Part shown: piece by piece, positions 24,657 to 36,708 of the stretch
Position numbering within the stretch: position 1 is the first letter of the stretch
How the letters are laid out: each line of letters begins with the position of its first letter
Source: Pestalotiopsis fici W106-1
Taxonomy: Eukaryota; Ascomycota; Sordariomycetes; Amphisphaeriales; Sporocadaceae
Length of the DNA: 64,000 nucleotides
Assembly: GCF_000516985.1 (NCBI RefSeq)
Contig: NW_006917106.1
Location: 53,301 to 117,300 of the forward strand
Direction: 5' to 3'
The notes under the pieces: generated by a model
Databases searched by the model: none
The model's input: the letters and a program-made list of their open reading frames with translations, nothing else
What the model was told of the DNA's origin: nothing
Translations under genes and position numbers: made by a program

Positions 24657-26994
24657 TTATGGTAGTAGCTTCGATGGAAGGTCTTCTGGCCCTCGGTATG
24701 GTTCCAGGGGAATCGGAATACCCCCGCTATAACCAACGTCACCTTGTGCCTTCTGCAGTGCGGCAGCCGTCTTACCGACGATTTTGGCGATCCAGCGATC
24801 GTTCACGAGCCCACCCACGACGGCCTTCTTCATACCGTCCTTGGTGTTCTGGTGCAGTTCCTTGGCGAACTCCTTGATTGAAGTGTTGTACGAACCGTCT
24901 TTTAGATTCTGTCTGATGTTATGCGCCATGACCTTGAATCCAGCCACCTCCTTGAAGCCGAGTTTGGGTTTTGTCGGACTTTCTGACAGAACACTCTCCG
25001 TGTCCGAGTCTGGCGAGTTTGGGAGGCTGTTATTGGTATTGCTCCGTCCGCGCCTCTGTTCGACTTCAGCAATCTCCTTTTCAATCTCTACAATCTTGGT
25101 TGCCTTGACAAGTGCGGCAATGAAGTTCAACAGAGTTTGGTCAAAAGTTGCCGGCAGGCTGGCGTGGACACTCATGGCAATGGACGATTCATCCTTTTGT
25201 GCCTTGTCGAGATCATTCTTTGCCTGGGTTGTTTTGGGTACTCCGTCTGCCTCGGCCACCTCGACCTTGAGCCTCTCTTCGTCGGATGGCGCAGGCTTTG
25301 GAGGTAGTAGATGTTCATGGTGGGGTAGCAGGAAGGAAGGGATGGTGAAAGTGGCGTCGGCGCCACCCAGACGAACCACCTGAGTTACAGCGCCAGATGG
25401 CTGTGTCGTTCGATAAGCCATGACGTCGTCAAACTTTAGGTATGCAACAATGTCAAATGCTGAGCTCAGGGGAACGGACCCTAGAGCATCAATGTCGGTC
25501 AGCTGCAGGCAGAATGTGGCATCGGCCAGCCAAGTCGAGACTCTTCGATGGAGCCTTCGGAGCTCAGAGCTTGTCTCCATGTATTGTTTGAAGATTTCCT
25601 GCTTCAGAAGCTCCGACAGCCACTGTCCAGAGCCAGCTGCGTTGATAGATGCAAAGCTGATCGGATGAAAGTAGCTGAGAGGTGCCAAGAGAAGCCTCAG
25701 AAGAAAAGGGAGACGATGCATGAATCGGCGCATGTATGGCGGGGATAGAGTCTGGAGCGTGGTGACCCGTACCGAGCGTAAAGGGGGGTGTGCAATGGAT
25801 GGGAAGCCGTGTAGTTCCGCCGACACGGCCGCTCGTATATCGTTGTCGTTGTTGAGCTTGACATCTGGATCCTCAAGAGCTCTCTTCAGGGCTTGCTGGC
25901 GGGATTGGTAGATGGTGCTAGAGGTGCGAATATCTGCAAGCCTTTTCCGGTACTCCTTGTCGGCAAGTTCATCGTCGGGGGATAGCTTGGTCATGCTCTG
26001 ATACCCATCCTGTGCCGATGTGTCACGCATGAAGCTAGCGCCGGTGAGAGATGATCTGAGTTTTGGACGGTCCTTGAAACTTCCAGACCCAGCGGTGGCT
26101 GCCCGTAGCAATGGCGTATCACCGAGAAAGATGCTGTCGACACTGACATTATCATCCACGGCGTCCTCGTCGACTTCGCCAAATGTCATCTCGAACTGGC
26201 CGCCCTTGACATTGGCGAACACGTCTCCGATTTCGATGCGGCGAAAAAGGCTCACGACGACTTGATCAACGCAAATGGCCAGTTCAATATCCTTGGTCAG
26301 CTTGATTCCTGTTCACAGAGAGTCAGATTTCAAGACAAGTGAAGGGAGGCACAACCAAAAGGGGGAAATGGGTTCGGACACGCATACCAACTTCTATGCC
26401 GTGGGCGATAATGGTGAGAGACGAGAAACTGATCGTGACACCCCTAATCACAAACAGGCCATTCACTTCCGTGTCAATCTCCAGGGCCGGCAGGTTGAAT
26501 AAGGCCAGCTGGTCTCTAATAAAGTGAGGATCTTGTCCCAGGGTTCTCCTTAAGACTTTACGACAGACAGTGCCGACAGTAGGGAACTGCGCCAGACTGG
26601 TGAGCAGGACAGCGACATAGCAAGTGACTGCAAACAAGGCATGAAGCAGCCATGAAGTAGAGCAGATTGCATAGATGAGATTAAGGGTAGAGAGCAGTGT
26701 CCACAAGGGTACCGTCGGCAGAATCCTATTGCGATGGCCGTTGGCATAGATGACGAGAAGCGACTCGATGGCTGCGCCTGACAATAGCCAGCGGCGTGCC
26801 CATGACAGGTTTGCGACGAGTATGATTACGAGTGAGGTGGCCAAGAGAGTGTTGACGTGGCCTGAGTTGTCGCCGTCACGCCTTGGTGATGACGACGGCG
26901 ACGACGACGACGACGATGATGATGAGTCGCGAGCATTTGGCTGTGCAGACCTGGGTACCGGTTTGCGGGAAATAATAATAGGGTTTGGCGCCAT
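24657..26994 (-). CDS. Conserved-looking multi-domain membrane protein of unknown function
   Basis: Two exons (26994-26388 and 26308-24657) give 752 residues. A Ser-rich stretch (residues about 24-37) is followed by three or four hydrophobic helices between residues 45 and 145. Then comes IRGVTISFSSLTIIAHGIEVGIKL and an amphipathic beta-like stretch ending in a Lys-Gly-Gly turn, and a long soluble part. A Glu/Lys/Arg-rich coiled-coil-like segment lies near residue 600, and a basic region with FKVMAHNIRQNLKDG near the end. The N-terminal helices followed by repeated amphipathic beta strands recall fungal bridge-like lipid-transfer proteins, but this is a weak analogy and no family was recognised. 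It stands alone between an FMO and an MFS gene. Confidence 0.8.
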
Positions 26995-27863
26995 GGCTAG
27001 ACGAGCCGCCGGCCACCTAGTTGTCGTAGTTGAGTGCGTCCGTCTTGCTGCTTCTTATGGTTTTCCTCCAAGTCATGGTCATATGAAGAATAAGAATGTT
27101 TACACTTGATGAGGGGAAAAAAAAAAGAAACATAAACAACCCTACAGTAGAAGAAGGAGCAAAGGCAATGTTAGTGTCCAGGCCGGCGGAGATGAAAATG
27201 AGGCGCAAAGTGATGCGGCGCGACCATGTTTCTCCAGATCACGATGTAGCCATCGTCTGTCTGTCTCTGTGCCAGCGCATTCATGTCTAACCTTGGGTAA
27301 CTTACCCAAGATTAGTGACGTAAGGGCACAAAAATGACGAGCCAGGTGAGATGTCGGTCATTATTTGTCAATATCTGTCGTGCTGTTAGCGTCATCGTAC
27401 CTGCATAGAGTCTAGCGTCGCCTGCGCCGGTGCCCCTCATACAAGGTGTAATCCAGAGCAGGTACGGTAGTTTTTTTCCTCTGTCTATCTCTTCCTTTTT
27501 TTTAAAGTTTGGCAGGTCCCGGCAGACGAGCTAAATATGTACCTAGGCCCTGTGTTTAGACCTGGGTACTAGGAAAGTGCTGGGGCATTGTTAGTGCAAA
27601 TCTCTGGTTAGTACTACTTATTTTGGCAACATGGTGCAAGGCAAAACTTTATGTAAATCACATCGGTACTGCACCAAAGCTTAATAAGAGTACGCCTGTA
27701 TTATTTGCTCTGTGTCACTGCATGTTATTTTCCATGTCGTGGTGACATGCAAATAAACCGCAGAAACTGCTGAAAAAGGTAGTAGGGAGGGAGGCTAGGT
27801 ACGCTGGCGAGTGCCTTTGAAAGACAAAAGGAGGCCGACTGATTGTGGCAAAAGTGTGAACGC
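26995..27863. other. Intergenic
   Basis: Between two minus-strand genes. Nothing beyond short runs (for example T9 near 27500) and TAGG-type words. Confidence 0.45.
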
Positions 27864-29270
27864 TCAAGACTTTCTCCTGAGATCCCCTCGGCACTGTACC
27901 GTCTTCGCAGCCAGAATGATTGCGCCGCCGGCTAAAATCGTCGCCCCGACCCAAGCCCAAGATGTGTTATATCCATATCTATCCTGTAGAGCACCACTGA
28001 TGGGCGAGCCGAATAGAAGGGCCACCGACATGACCGTGAAGGCCATGCCGAACCGCGTGCCAAGAACTTTCATGTCTCCCGTAAGGCGCACGAATATTGT
28101 TGGTTGCAAGGCAAAGAACAAGCCTGTGAAGAGGCCGTAGAGAATAGACACGGCAAAGACGCTCACCGTTGTGCGAGCGCCTAACAAACCGAGTCCGCAT
28201 GCTGCCAGGGCCACACTGGTGCCAACGATCATGTTCAACGGCCCGAGGCGTTGAGCCAGCAGTCCTGGAATGATACGCCCCGGAATCGAGGCTAAGTTCA
28301 TGGCCGTGACAATATAAAAGGCAACGTCGGAGGATGTACCCGTGCCTTCTATGGCATAGCTCTGAACATAGAAGAAAGGCGTGTACATGCCCAGGAAGAC
28401 TGTGAAGCAACCCAGGACGAACAAAACGTACGGCCAATCGCTCAGTGACGCGCGATCTATGAACCGCCGCCGCTGTTTGGAAGACTGCGGTATCCGAACC
28501 ACGCACATGGAAAACCCGAGCAAAACCAGGATAATGAGTGCAATGGCCCGTACGGTCCACCCAAAGCCCACCGAGGGGAGAAGATTACGGATCAGGACCG
28601 GATAGACCACCCTTGGCTGAGGTCAGTAAAGAAGAAAGACATGGCCCGTTTTGGAGACAAGGAAAAGAGAAAAAGAGTGCGCGCCTTCTTACCCTCCCAG
28701 TCCACTCCCTGCCGCTGCGATTCCGTTCGCCAGGGGCAGTCTTGTGTTAAACCATAGAGCCGGTATAGCGACACTCAACACTGCAAGACACCCACATCCA
28801 ATACCGATACATAGTCCCTGGGCAAGTAAAAGGTGCCACAGCTCGTAGCAAAAGCTCTGAGCAATGGTGCCGACAACGATTAGGAACGATCCTGCCGTAA
28901 GAAGATGTCGCGCATAGCCTGCATCGTAGACAGGACCGCTGAGGAACCCCAAAAAGACCAGTAGAAAGCTCTGCAGTGATCCGATAGTCGACACCTCGAA
29001 ATGAGTCCTGGATTTGAGCAGATCAGTTTCGTAAAAAGTCTGGAAGCTGCCGTAGCTGGATAAGAGTCCTGTAGAATCATGTTAGCCTTGACAACGCCTT
29101 CACTTGCTTGCCAGCATTGGTGCTAGGGAACAAGAAAACAACCGACCCCAAGTATTGAAGTAGATACAGAAGGCGCCTAGGACCTGGAGCCATGCCTGAG
29201 CCCCTCCGTTGGGGATTGTTCTTGGAGCTTGCAACGCCGACACGTCTGCCTCTGATTTGGCGTCGGCCAT
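27864..29270 (-). CDS. MFS transporter, monocarboxylate-transporter (MCT/SLC16)-like
   Basis: Three exons (29270-29147, 29068-28693, 28611-27864) give 415 residues with about 12 hydrophobic segments. Family landmarks are GAQAWLQVLGAFCIYFNTWG at the start, SYGSFQTFYE after helix 1, the loop SAIPALWFNTRLPLANGIAAAGSG-like region split into GSGLGG and VVYPVLIRN, and GTRFGMAF late in the protein. Fungal MCT-like permeases move small organic acids or riboflavin, and often sit in metabolite clusters as exporters or importers. It lies 1.4 kb downstream of the FAD monooxygenase and on the same strand, so it may belong to the isocyanide locus. Splice sites are slightly weak (GTCGGT donor in intron 1). 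A G-quadruplex tract sits 10 bases before the ATG. Confidence 0.86.
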
Positions 29271-30658
29271 GGTCTGTCTGGGGTTGGGGGTTGGGGGTTG
29301 GGGAGGATGTAGGTATTCTTCCTGGCTCTTCTCCTCGTGTCCAAGCTGCAGGTGATAGAGATAGGCAGTGTTTGACATGCAACCCTTTTCTGTCTCCTAT
29401 TTCCCCCTGTGGACACCGAATGCCCTGACTGACGTTTATGACGCACTATTAGCAATACCAGATTACTTGATATTGATGCTATGTGCCGAAGATAACAGCC
29501 TGCTCTCACTCCTATCAATCCCACGCGCGGCGACGATCAAAACACGAGACGAGTCACGGAGAGTCCGGAGACTTGAGCATCGTGACTCGTGTGTGCATGC
29601 GTGCGCCTCCCGGGATATACGTCCAGACTGGCGTGGTCTTTCTTCACAGCTGCTTGACAGGCGCAGGGAACTTGCTGGAATTCACTGACGTGGTCTGCAT
29701 TCGATTTTCTTGGTACAGTCGGCCGAATGCCGATAGCACCAGAGAGGAGAGAGAGCACTTGTTCAAGGGTTATCAATCATCTGTGGTCCAAGGGTCTACT
29801 GCTGTGTGCCGGCCGGCTGATACTAACTACTTCCTGCATGCTATTACAGAATACGGAATACTTTGTACAAGTCCCCCTCGCCCGCCAAGGGTCCAGGGGC
29901 ACACCTTAATTACCAGGGGTCTCATCCCTCCCCCCACCAGCCTGTCGGCGCAGACACCAGTAGCGGCATATCCAAGAGAAAGGTTATTTCCTACCCTGTC
30001 CCATTGTCAAAAAAAAAATTTAAAGATATACGCCTCCACACTCGGTTGCCGCAACCCCTGCAACCAAAAAAATTTTGAACATGCAATATTCCTTACAGGA
30101 GTTCGCATACGTGGAAGAGGAGGCGCCTTATTGCCCTTTGTCGGCCGGCATCTGGCCGCCATGTTCCGCTTTTGTTTGTCCGGCCAATGGCCACGGAACG
30201 GCACCTCGCGGAAGTGGTCGTGATACGATCTTCGGACGTTATTAATCAAGCTGGAAAACCCTCCCCCAGCCTCGGATACCCGCCCTAATCGAGTTCCGGA
30301 TCCAAGATGATAAACAAACGAAAAGGGTCCAGAACGCACATCTACGCTAACCTAGAGACGTAGGTACACATTTACACGACCTGAACCGTAGTATTCGCGC
30401 ATACATAGTAGTGTTGGTACATGTGCCCAGCCCCCATGTTGTGAATTCATGATATAAGATATTATTAATCGACAGCTACTCGCCGCATCCTCATACCACC
30501 CTGGTACATAATGTGGATTCGGACAAAATGAAAAAAAAGTAAAGTCAAAAATATCGTGTTATCATGGTGCCAGTATTACGTGAGTGGTGGTTCAATGTTC
30601 CGACTGCCTCCTGCCAGCCGCATCTATCAATCTCGCAACTAAGCACTTCGTAGACCGT
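29271..30658. other. Intergenic
   Basis: About 1.4 kb between two minus-strand genes. It holds the G-rich tract next to the transporter start. A 246-codon open frame on the plus strand lacks an ATG at its start and shows no protein features, so it is not annotated. Confidence 0.45.
29280..29303 (+). promoter_or_regulatory. G-quadruplex-forming tract (G4-TT-G5-TT-G5-TT-G4)
   Basis: Four G runs separated by TT on the plus strand, i.e. the template strand of the transporter leader, 10 bases 5' of its ATG. On the transcript side it is the C-rich complement. Confidence 0.75.
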
Positions 30659-32587
30659 TTACGCCAAGAAACCGGCAATATACTCCTCCGCCCCAGTCTC
30701 ATTGCCCACATAACCAATGTACATGTCCGGACGAACAACAACGACACAGGCGTCAGATTCACTGACATCGTCTGCTCTGAATTCCTGCCTCTCATCTATG
30801 CTGAGGCCACATGCCTGTCCGCTGTTGTCGTGATTGGGTGTGCGAATGGTGAGATATAGTGCCGCACCTTGGGACTGGTGTTGATCATCACCAACTTGGC
30901 TAGTTCCCACCTGGACAATCAAGAACTGCCCGTACCGGGGAATGGAGTAAAGCCTCTGGGGCTCGGACTGGGTCTGCTGCCCTGATCCCGGCTTGAGTAG
31001 GGCCAGATCAGGACAGCGCCTTCCAGCCTTCCAGATGCCGTGTTCGGACTCTGATATCAGTGCAGACCCTGTACCGTCGTATGACACCCCCATGCCTGGT
31101 TCGCGGGAGTCGAGTCAGTGACGCGCAGAAGGTTGCGGACGAAGCCGCGCGGCTTGGATGAAGGAGAAAAAAAAAGCTTACTTACCAGTGATGTAGCCGG
31201 CGTTCTTCTCGATTGTCGCAACATACTGCTTGGCAGTGTGCATGGTGTCGCGCACCAGCCTGGCTGCGACATTAATGACATCCTGGGCAACAGAGCGGCG
31301 CTCCGTATCGTAGCTCTTGATAAGGCGACTTGCCACTTCTGGGGCAGCCTTCTCAGCGCGCACAGCCATGGCGATGCGCCAGCCGAGGCCAAAAGCGTCA
31401 GCTACCCCAGTGTTCAGCCCTTGTCCACCGTTGACGCTGTGGACATGGGCTGCGTCCCCTGCCAGAATGATTCGGCCGGAGCCCTCCTTGGAGACGAAAG
31501 AGGAAGCTATCCTTTCCTTGACTGAGCGCTATAGTGTTAGCACTGGATGGATCGGGGCGATCAAAAGACGGACAACCATCATCTCTGTCCACCGTTGTTG
31601 CGCAAGACTGCTTGACTTACCCTCAAAGGTGCTGAACCATTCCGTTTTGACAAAGTCTATCCGATGTGGAGCCATGTGGTCTCTGATGGACTGTTCCGCT
31701 CTGGCCTGGTTGATGTCCCCGTCGAGAAGGATATAGAATCGAGCCATGCCACGTTCCCGGGGTATCCACGAGACCCGCGACTGTCCGTTCAATTGAAACG
31801 TGATGATTTCCGAGCATACAGGGAAGTCGGTATCAATGAAGGTATCCAGGACTGCCCACACCATCTCGGGCTTCGTGCCCGTAAATGAAATGCCGAGGCT
31901 GCTACGTACCATGGAACGGGCGCCATCGGCAGCAATGGCGTATTTTCCGTGGACAATTCGACCAAGGCTCGTGTTGACCGAGACACCTCGATCGTCCTCA
32001 GAGATCGAGACTACTTGCTCCTTGTAGCTCACTGGGTGATCGAAAAGGCCCAAGAGTGCCGATTCAACCTCGGGCTGCCCAATCATGAGAAAGTTCTTGT
32101 GCAGACAATGCTCGAGACTGGTCCACCATTGACTCTGTCTGGACTTGAAGACACCCTCTGAAAAGGTAGAACTGGCTTGAAGTCGTGAGCTTGAAGCCCG
32201 AGTGTAGATTCCTCCAGGAATAAGAACTTACTATTGCACTCTATGCCCTTGGAGCGCAGCTCTTTGAGAACACCAACCACTTCGAGATACTGCTGGGTTC
32301 GAGCATTTAGAGCATCTGCTCTGCCCAGCTTCAACGGTCCATCTTTGTCGTCTTCTGCTCGTTAGCTTGCCGTTGATTCTTGAACTTGATACTCGGACAT
32401 ACCAATAACGCAAACAGTGAGACCCTGTTGGCGTGCGAGCACAGCAGAAAGAAGACCCGTGGGGCCGCCTACAACAAATCAGCCAAAAATACAAGCAAGC
32501 CGTGTCTTGTTGATATGACCAACCTCCGATGACCACAAGATCAACATTATCATTCTGGAAAGAATTGGGGGAAGATAGACTGCCCAT
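30659..32587 (-). CDS. FAD-dependent aromatic monooxygenase, phenol-hydroxylase type
   Basis: Six exons (32587-32524, 32468-32403, 32342-32232, 32175-31621, 31521-31186, 31095-30659) give 522 residues. The FAD motif VVIGGGPTGLL is rebuilt across intron 1. Further landmarks are GRADALNARTQQYLE, the DG motif AADGARSMVRSSLG, the GD motif IILAGDAAH followed by NGGQGLNTG, and a C-terminal thioredoxin-like domain ending in VVVVRPDMYIGYVG as in phenol 2-monooxygenases. Such enzymes hydroxylate phenolic rings with NADPH and O2. Length is slightly below the usual 550-650. It is divergent from the isocyanide synthase fusion with a 1.4 kb shared promoter, which suggests co-regulation. Acceptors of introns 3 and 4 were chosen to keep frame and family motifs. 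Confidence 0.85.
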
Positions 32588-33986
32588 ATTGAATATGATC
32601 AAAGTAAAAAAATCAGGAGTCTCTCAATTCACAGCTTGGATTGTGGTGTATTCAAGGTCTGTGATCAGGCGATGAGTGTAGAGGTTTAGATAGGTGAAAA
32701 TCTAGACATGGAGCTGCGAATGTCAGTCTACACTCTGCGTCCTTTGCTTGAAGTTATGTCTACTTCATATTATGAACAAACAGCCTAATACGCATGCCAC
32801 GTGCTGCTCACCCTCCACACATTTCTTTATCGCTTCGCCCTCGCCGCACACTACTAACCAGCTCCGGATCATGATACTTGGCGCGGCATATTTTCGGTCG
32901 ATCCGATGCATTTAAACCGTACCTGCATTAGGTTTTCCGGGGGGTTTTCCAACTATCAAGCTAAGCTGGAGGCGACTATGGAGAAAAGCCAAGGATGGCA
33001 ACTCAAACCCGCGTCATATCTTCAAGTTCTTGTCAAGTGAGCGGAAGCCACAGAGGCACGATTATCGGATGTTCTTTTCCCCCCCAAAGGCCTGGAATCA
33101 TCCTAAAACTGTTCCAGATAGATGCAGGACCTGATAGCATGCGTTAATAACAGGCTTTATCGTACAAGCATCCATTGTTACCCACCAGGGCGCGGGACAT
33201 GTGGGCTCCCGAAGCTTGGCACATATCCTCAAATGTGACCATGTTACCGAATGTCAAGGCCATCATCGAATGAAAACGAGTCAGTGTGTAGGATCCGTCA
33301 CCCTGGCGATGTCTAGCGAAGCTTTGTTTTTGCGGCATCGAGATCCCGAATGGTGTCAACGTGCATGGCCGCAACCCTGGCAGACAACGGCATTCATGAT
33401 GGCTAGATGATAGTGACTTATCCCGAGAGCGGCTTTGTTTCCGCTCAACCATGCCGGATTCAACGTTGCTTCGGAAACATGTCACTCAATGGGACTCGCC
33501 GGTGTGCGTACGATGCATACTCTTGCCTCCAGACCCTGGCCGCGCCACCCATCCGATGCGATGAAGATAGGCATGCCCAGGGCTAGGTCGGCCGAGACAA
33601 CACAACCAGGGAATTCGGGACCCAAAGAAGGCAAATTTCCTGAAGTGGTCCCGGTAAGTGACAAAGGCACGGGATTGACAGTTGCGTATGAGTATATTAT
33701 TAACAAGAATTTCGATCCCGTCGACAAAGAACTCTAGAGAACTTGGAGCAATAACGTCACATCCATTCTAAACTCTACCAACCATCATATAACACATTGC
33801 TCGGCACTGCACCTCATCACAACCGGTACAGGCTAAAGTATTAGTCGTAGACTGGGCACGCCAACACCTTTCATTCGGAGACTGTCTTTGATAAATACAA
33901 CCAGAGATAGAGAGAGAGAGTGTGTGTGTGTGTGAAAGAGAGAGTGAAAGGAAACCACGCACAGCTCAGAACACGAAACAGCCATC
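32588..33986. promoter_or_regulatory. Divergent promoter region, FAD monooxygenase / isocyanide synthase
   Basis: A 1.4 kb spacer between two divergent genes. It ends with a compound microsatellite, (AG)6(TG)7, at 33909-33934, close to the synthase start. No CGG-N7-CCG palindrome was found here; one CGG-N8-CCG occurs near 33430. Confidence 0.5.
33909..33934. repeat. (AG)6(TG)7 compound microsatellite in 5' leader
   Basis: Perfect dinucleotide runs about 50 bases before the ATG of the isocyanide synthase fusion. Confidence 0.9.
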
Positions 33987-36162
33987 ATGTCTATCAGTAC
34001 ACTGACTACCACGGCGGCCGAATGTCTGGCCAGCCAGGATCCGAAAACGACACCACTGCATCTCGATTCCTCTCACGTCAAGACGGCTGCGCAAATTCTG
34101 GAAATAATAGATAGATATTCCCTGCCCAAGAGACGCAGCGATCCAGAGGAATCAGAGTCTGACCAAGACGCAAGTTTCCTCGACCAGATCTACTCAAAGG
34201 TTGTCGAAGGCCAAGCCATCCAGATGTGCTTGCCGGCCTTTCCCTTCAAATCTCCCAACACCAGCACAAAGGTCCTCGGTCGGTTGCCCGACAAGGCTGA
34301 AGAGTTTGCGTTGGCACATTTGAACGGGCTGTGCTCCGCCATCGAAGACGTGTACAGCCCTGGCGCCACGCTCATGATTATCTCCGACGGTCTCGTGTAT
34401 AATGGTAAGCTCCATACGACCCATCTTCCATCCTGTTCTTGCACTGACATGCGAAAAAAGACCTTTTGGGTGTGCGAGACAGTGACGTCTGGGCTTATGG
34501 CGAGGCGTTGAGGGCCATGAGCATTCGAAAGGGCTTCAAACACATTAACTTCTCACGGTTGCAGGATCTCGTCCACATCGGTGTGCCCAATGAGCTTGAT
34601 CAAATCACCTATGTGTCCAATGCCACCAACTTCAGACATGCACTTTTGTCAAAGTTTAGCAACCCCGACTTTGACGCATCCCTGAAGATCAAGGACGACG
34701 AGGACACCTGCCTGACGTATCGAGGATACATCAAGTTCTTGTCAACAGATCTTCAAGATGTTTACCCCGTCGGAAACTCGCGCACCAAGTCGCAATTCAA
34801 GAAGGGCATCGAGTATGTCGCCAAGCAAATGCTGTTCAGGGGTGACGTAAGTTAAGCTGAACACGTCCACATCCTCTTCCTCTTCCCACCTCCTTTTGTT
34901 TGACTCTTTCCACCACCAAACTGACACTCGGTACAACAGGCCTTTGCACGTGCCGTGAAGGCTACCTTTTCCGATCGGCTCAGGCTCTCCATTCACCCGT
35001 CTACTGGCAGGAACAAACTCTCAGTCAGCCCATTGCCAACAGACACCCCATTTACCACACCATGGCATTGCACTGTAGCATTCCGGTTGGACGGAACTGT
35101 GACGAGTGGCCACCACGCCGTATTTGATGCCGACGACAAGTTTGAACTCGTTTACCAGGATGGCAGGCCCAGTTTCTACAGAGAAAAGACCGACCTCTTG
35201 GCCTGGGCAGGCGAAGCAGGCGGCATCGAATGCGACCCGTTGTACCCGGCTGGTCTTCTCATTCGGCCAGCAAAGGGTGCTGGTGCCTTGTCCATTGAAG
35301 ACATTGATGGTGCCAAAGTCAGATCGCTTGCGCAACGCAACTCTCCAGTGATCCTGCGCGATTTTGCCAAGACAAGGGACCGCGAGCTTTTCATCAAGAA
35401 ATCGCACGACCTCGGTTCGCCAACTGGCTGGAAGTTTGGTCTCGTTCTGGAGGTGAAGGATAGAGGAGCCGAGACGCGCGGGCTGAACAATGTTCTCTCT
35501 GCTGAATGGATGCCATTTCACTATGATGGCCTCTTCAAGACGGAGAAGAGAACAAAAGAGGATGGTACCGAAGAAATCGTATCTACGCCACCTGGGTACG
35601 TCATTGTGGACTTTTCTTCTTCTTTTTCTTTTTTTTTTATACTTTTACCATGTTTCCACCCTGTACTGACTTAAATCACAGCTTCCAGTTTTTCACATCA
35701 GTCACGACTTCACCCAAGGACACTGGATTTACGCTCTTTTCTTCTTCAACTATGATGTTCAAGTATCTCCCTCAAGATTTGCAGGTCCAGGACTTGCGCA
35801 GGCTTACATGGTCCGTCTCGACATCATCCTTCAACGCCACTGTACTGCGTGGCTTGCCCGTGGTGGTTGACCACCCTGCCACTGGTAGCCCATGCCTGCG
35901 TTTCCACGAGCCATGGCCACAGTCCAAGACCAAGTTTGAAGCCACCAATGTCGAGATTGAGAATGCTAGCGAGGCTGGCAACAAGGACAGCACGACGATC
36001 TGTAATGTCTTGACGGATCTCTTGCACGACCGTCGAGTTGCTTACTATCACGCCTGGGAGAAGGGTGACTTGCTGGTGAGCGACAATGTCCTGGTGATGC
36101 ATACACGAAGCGACTTCACAGCAGGATGCGACAGGGAACTTTGGAGGATCAACTTTGACTAG
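33987..36162 (+). CDS. Isocyanide synthase fused to TauD-type Fe(II)/2-oxoglutarate dioxygenase
   Basis: Four exons (33987-34404, 34461-34846, 34940-35595, 35682-36162) give 646 residues. Residues about 20-300 are a DIT1/PvcA-type isocyanide synthase domain, with MCLPAFPFKSPNTSTKVLG and the motif MIISDGLVYNDLLGV followed by VWAYGEAL. Residues about 330-646 are a TauD/TfdA dioxygenase: iron ligands H462 and D464 (MPFHYDGLF) and H627 (LVMHTR), with R638/R642 (DRELWRINF) for 2-oxoglutarate. Isocyanide synthases turn an amino acid amine (often Tyr or Trp) into an isocyanide using ribulose-5-phosphate; the oxygenase then usually oxidises or decarboxylates the product. This domain order matches fungal XanB-type fusions of xanthocillin-like pathways. 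All key residues are present, so it should be active. Neighbours are an FAD monooxygenase, an epimerase-like reductase and a transporter. Confidence 0.9.
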
Positions 36163-36708
36163 GACCAAACAACATTCATTCCCCAACCAGGTATATGCCG
36201 CCCAATCCGACGGCCAGAAATGATCTAGATATTGTGGTGTTTCTTGTTTAGGTGTAATTCTATAGATGGTACATAACCGCCTGTCTTTCCCTTGCATCAA
36301 TCAGTTCATAAAAATATATACATGTATGAAGTAAATCAGGAGCATATTTTCACATCCTAGATTGCAGGCATACGTATGTCCGAGCGGCCGGGTCTAAGCC
36401 AGTAATGTAATCTGAAGCTTCGCGCGAAAGTGATACACCTGGCGGGATACTGTGTGGTTCCTGGTCTTTATTGTCATTCGTTCCTTGGACGTTCAGTCCA
36501 CGTAAGCTGTTGCAGATCAAAGAAAGTTTCTATACAAGAATATAGTCCATGTGTTGCTGACCTTAAAATCGGAGAAACGATAAATTGCATTGGGCATGAC
36601 TCTGACTGATGACAACTTCTAAATTTGGAATATTCGGAATATGGAATCATGAATAGATCTGCAGCCTAGAGACTTCGTTGGTCTAGTGTTATCCGTTAGC
36701 CTGTGGAA
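36163..36708. other. Intergenic, convergent 3' flanks
   Basis: Holds the 3' UTRs of the synthase and the epimerase-like gene. Nothing else seen. Confidence 0.5.

Noticed and set aside
29483..30223. 246-codon open frame on the plus strand
   Set aside because: It begins at GTG rather than ATG, shows no domain, signal or helix pattern, and lies where leaders and promoters are expected. Chance opening is more likely.
33426..33441. CGG...CCG palindrome in the isocyanide divergent promoter
   Set aside because: The spacing is eight, not seven, so it does not match the cluster motif.
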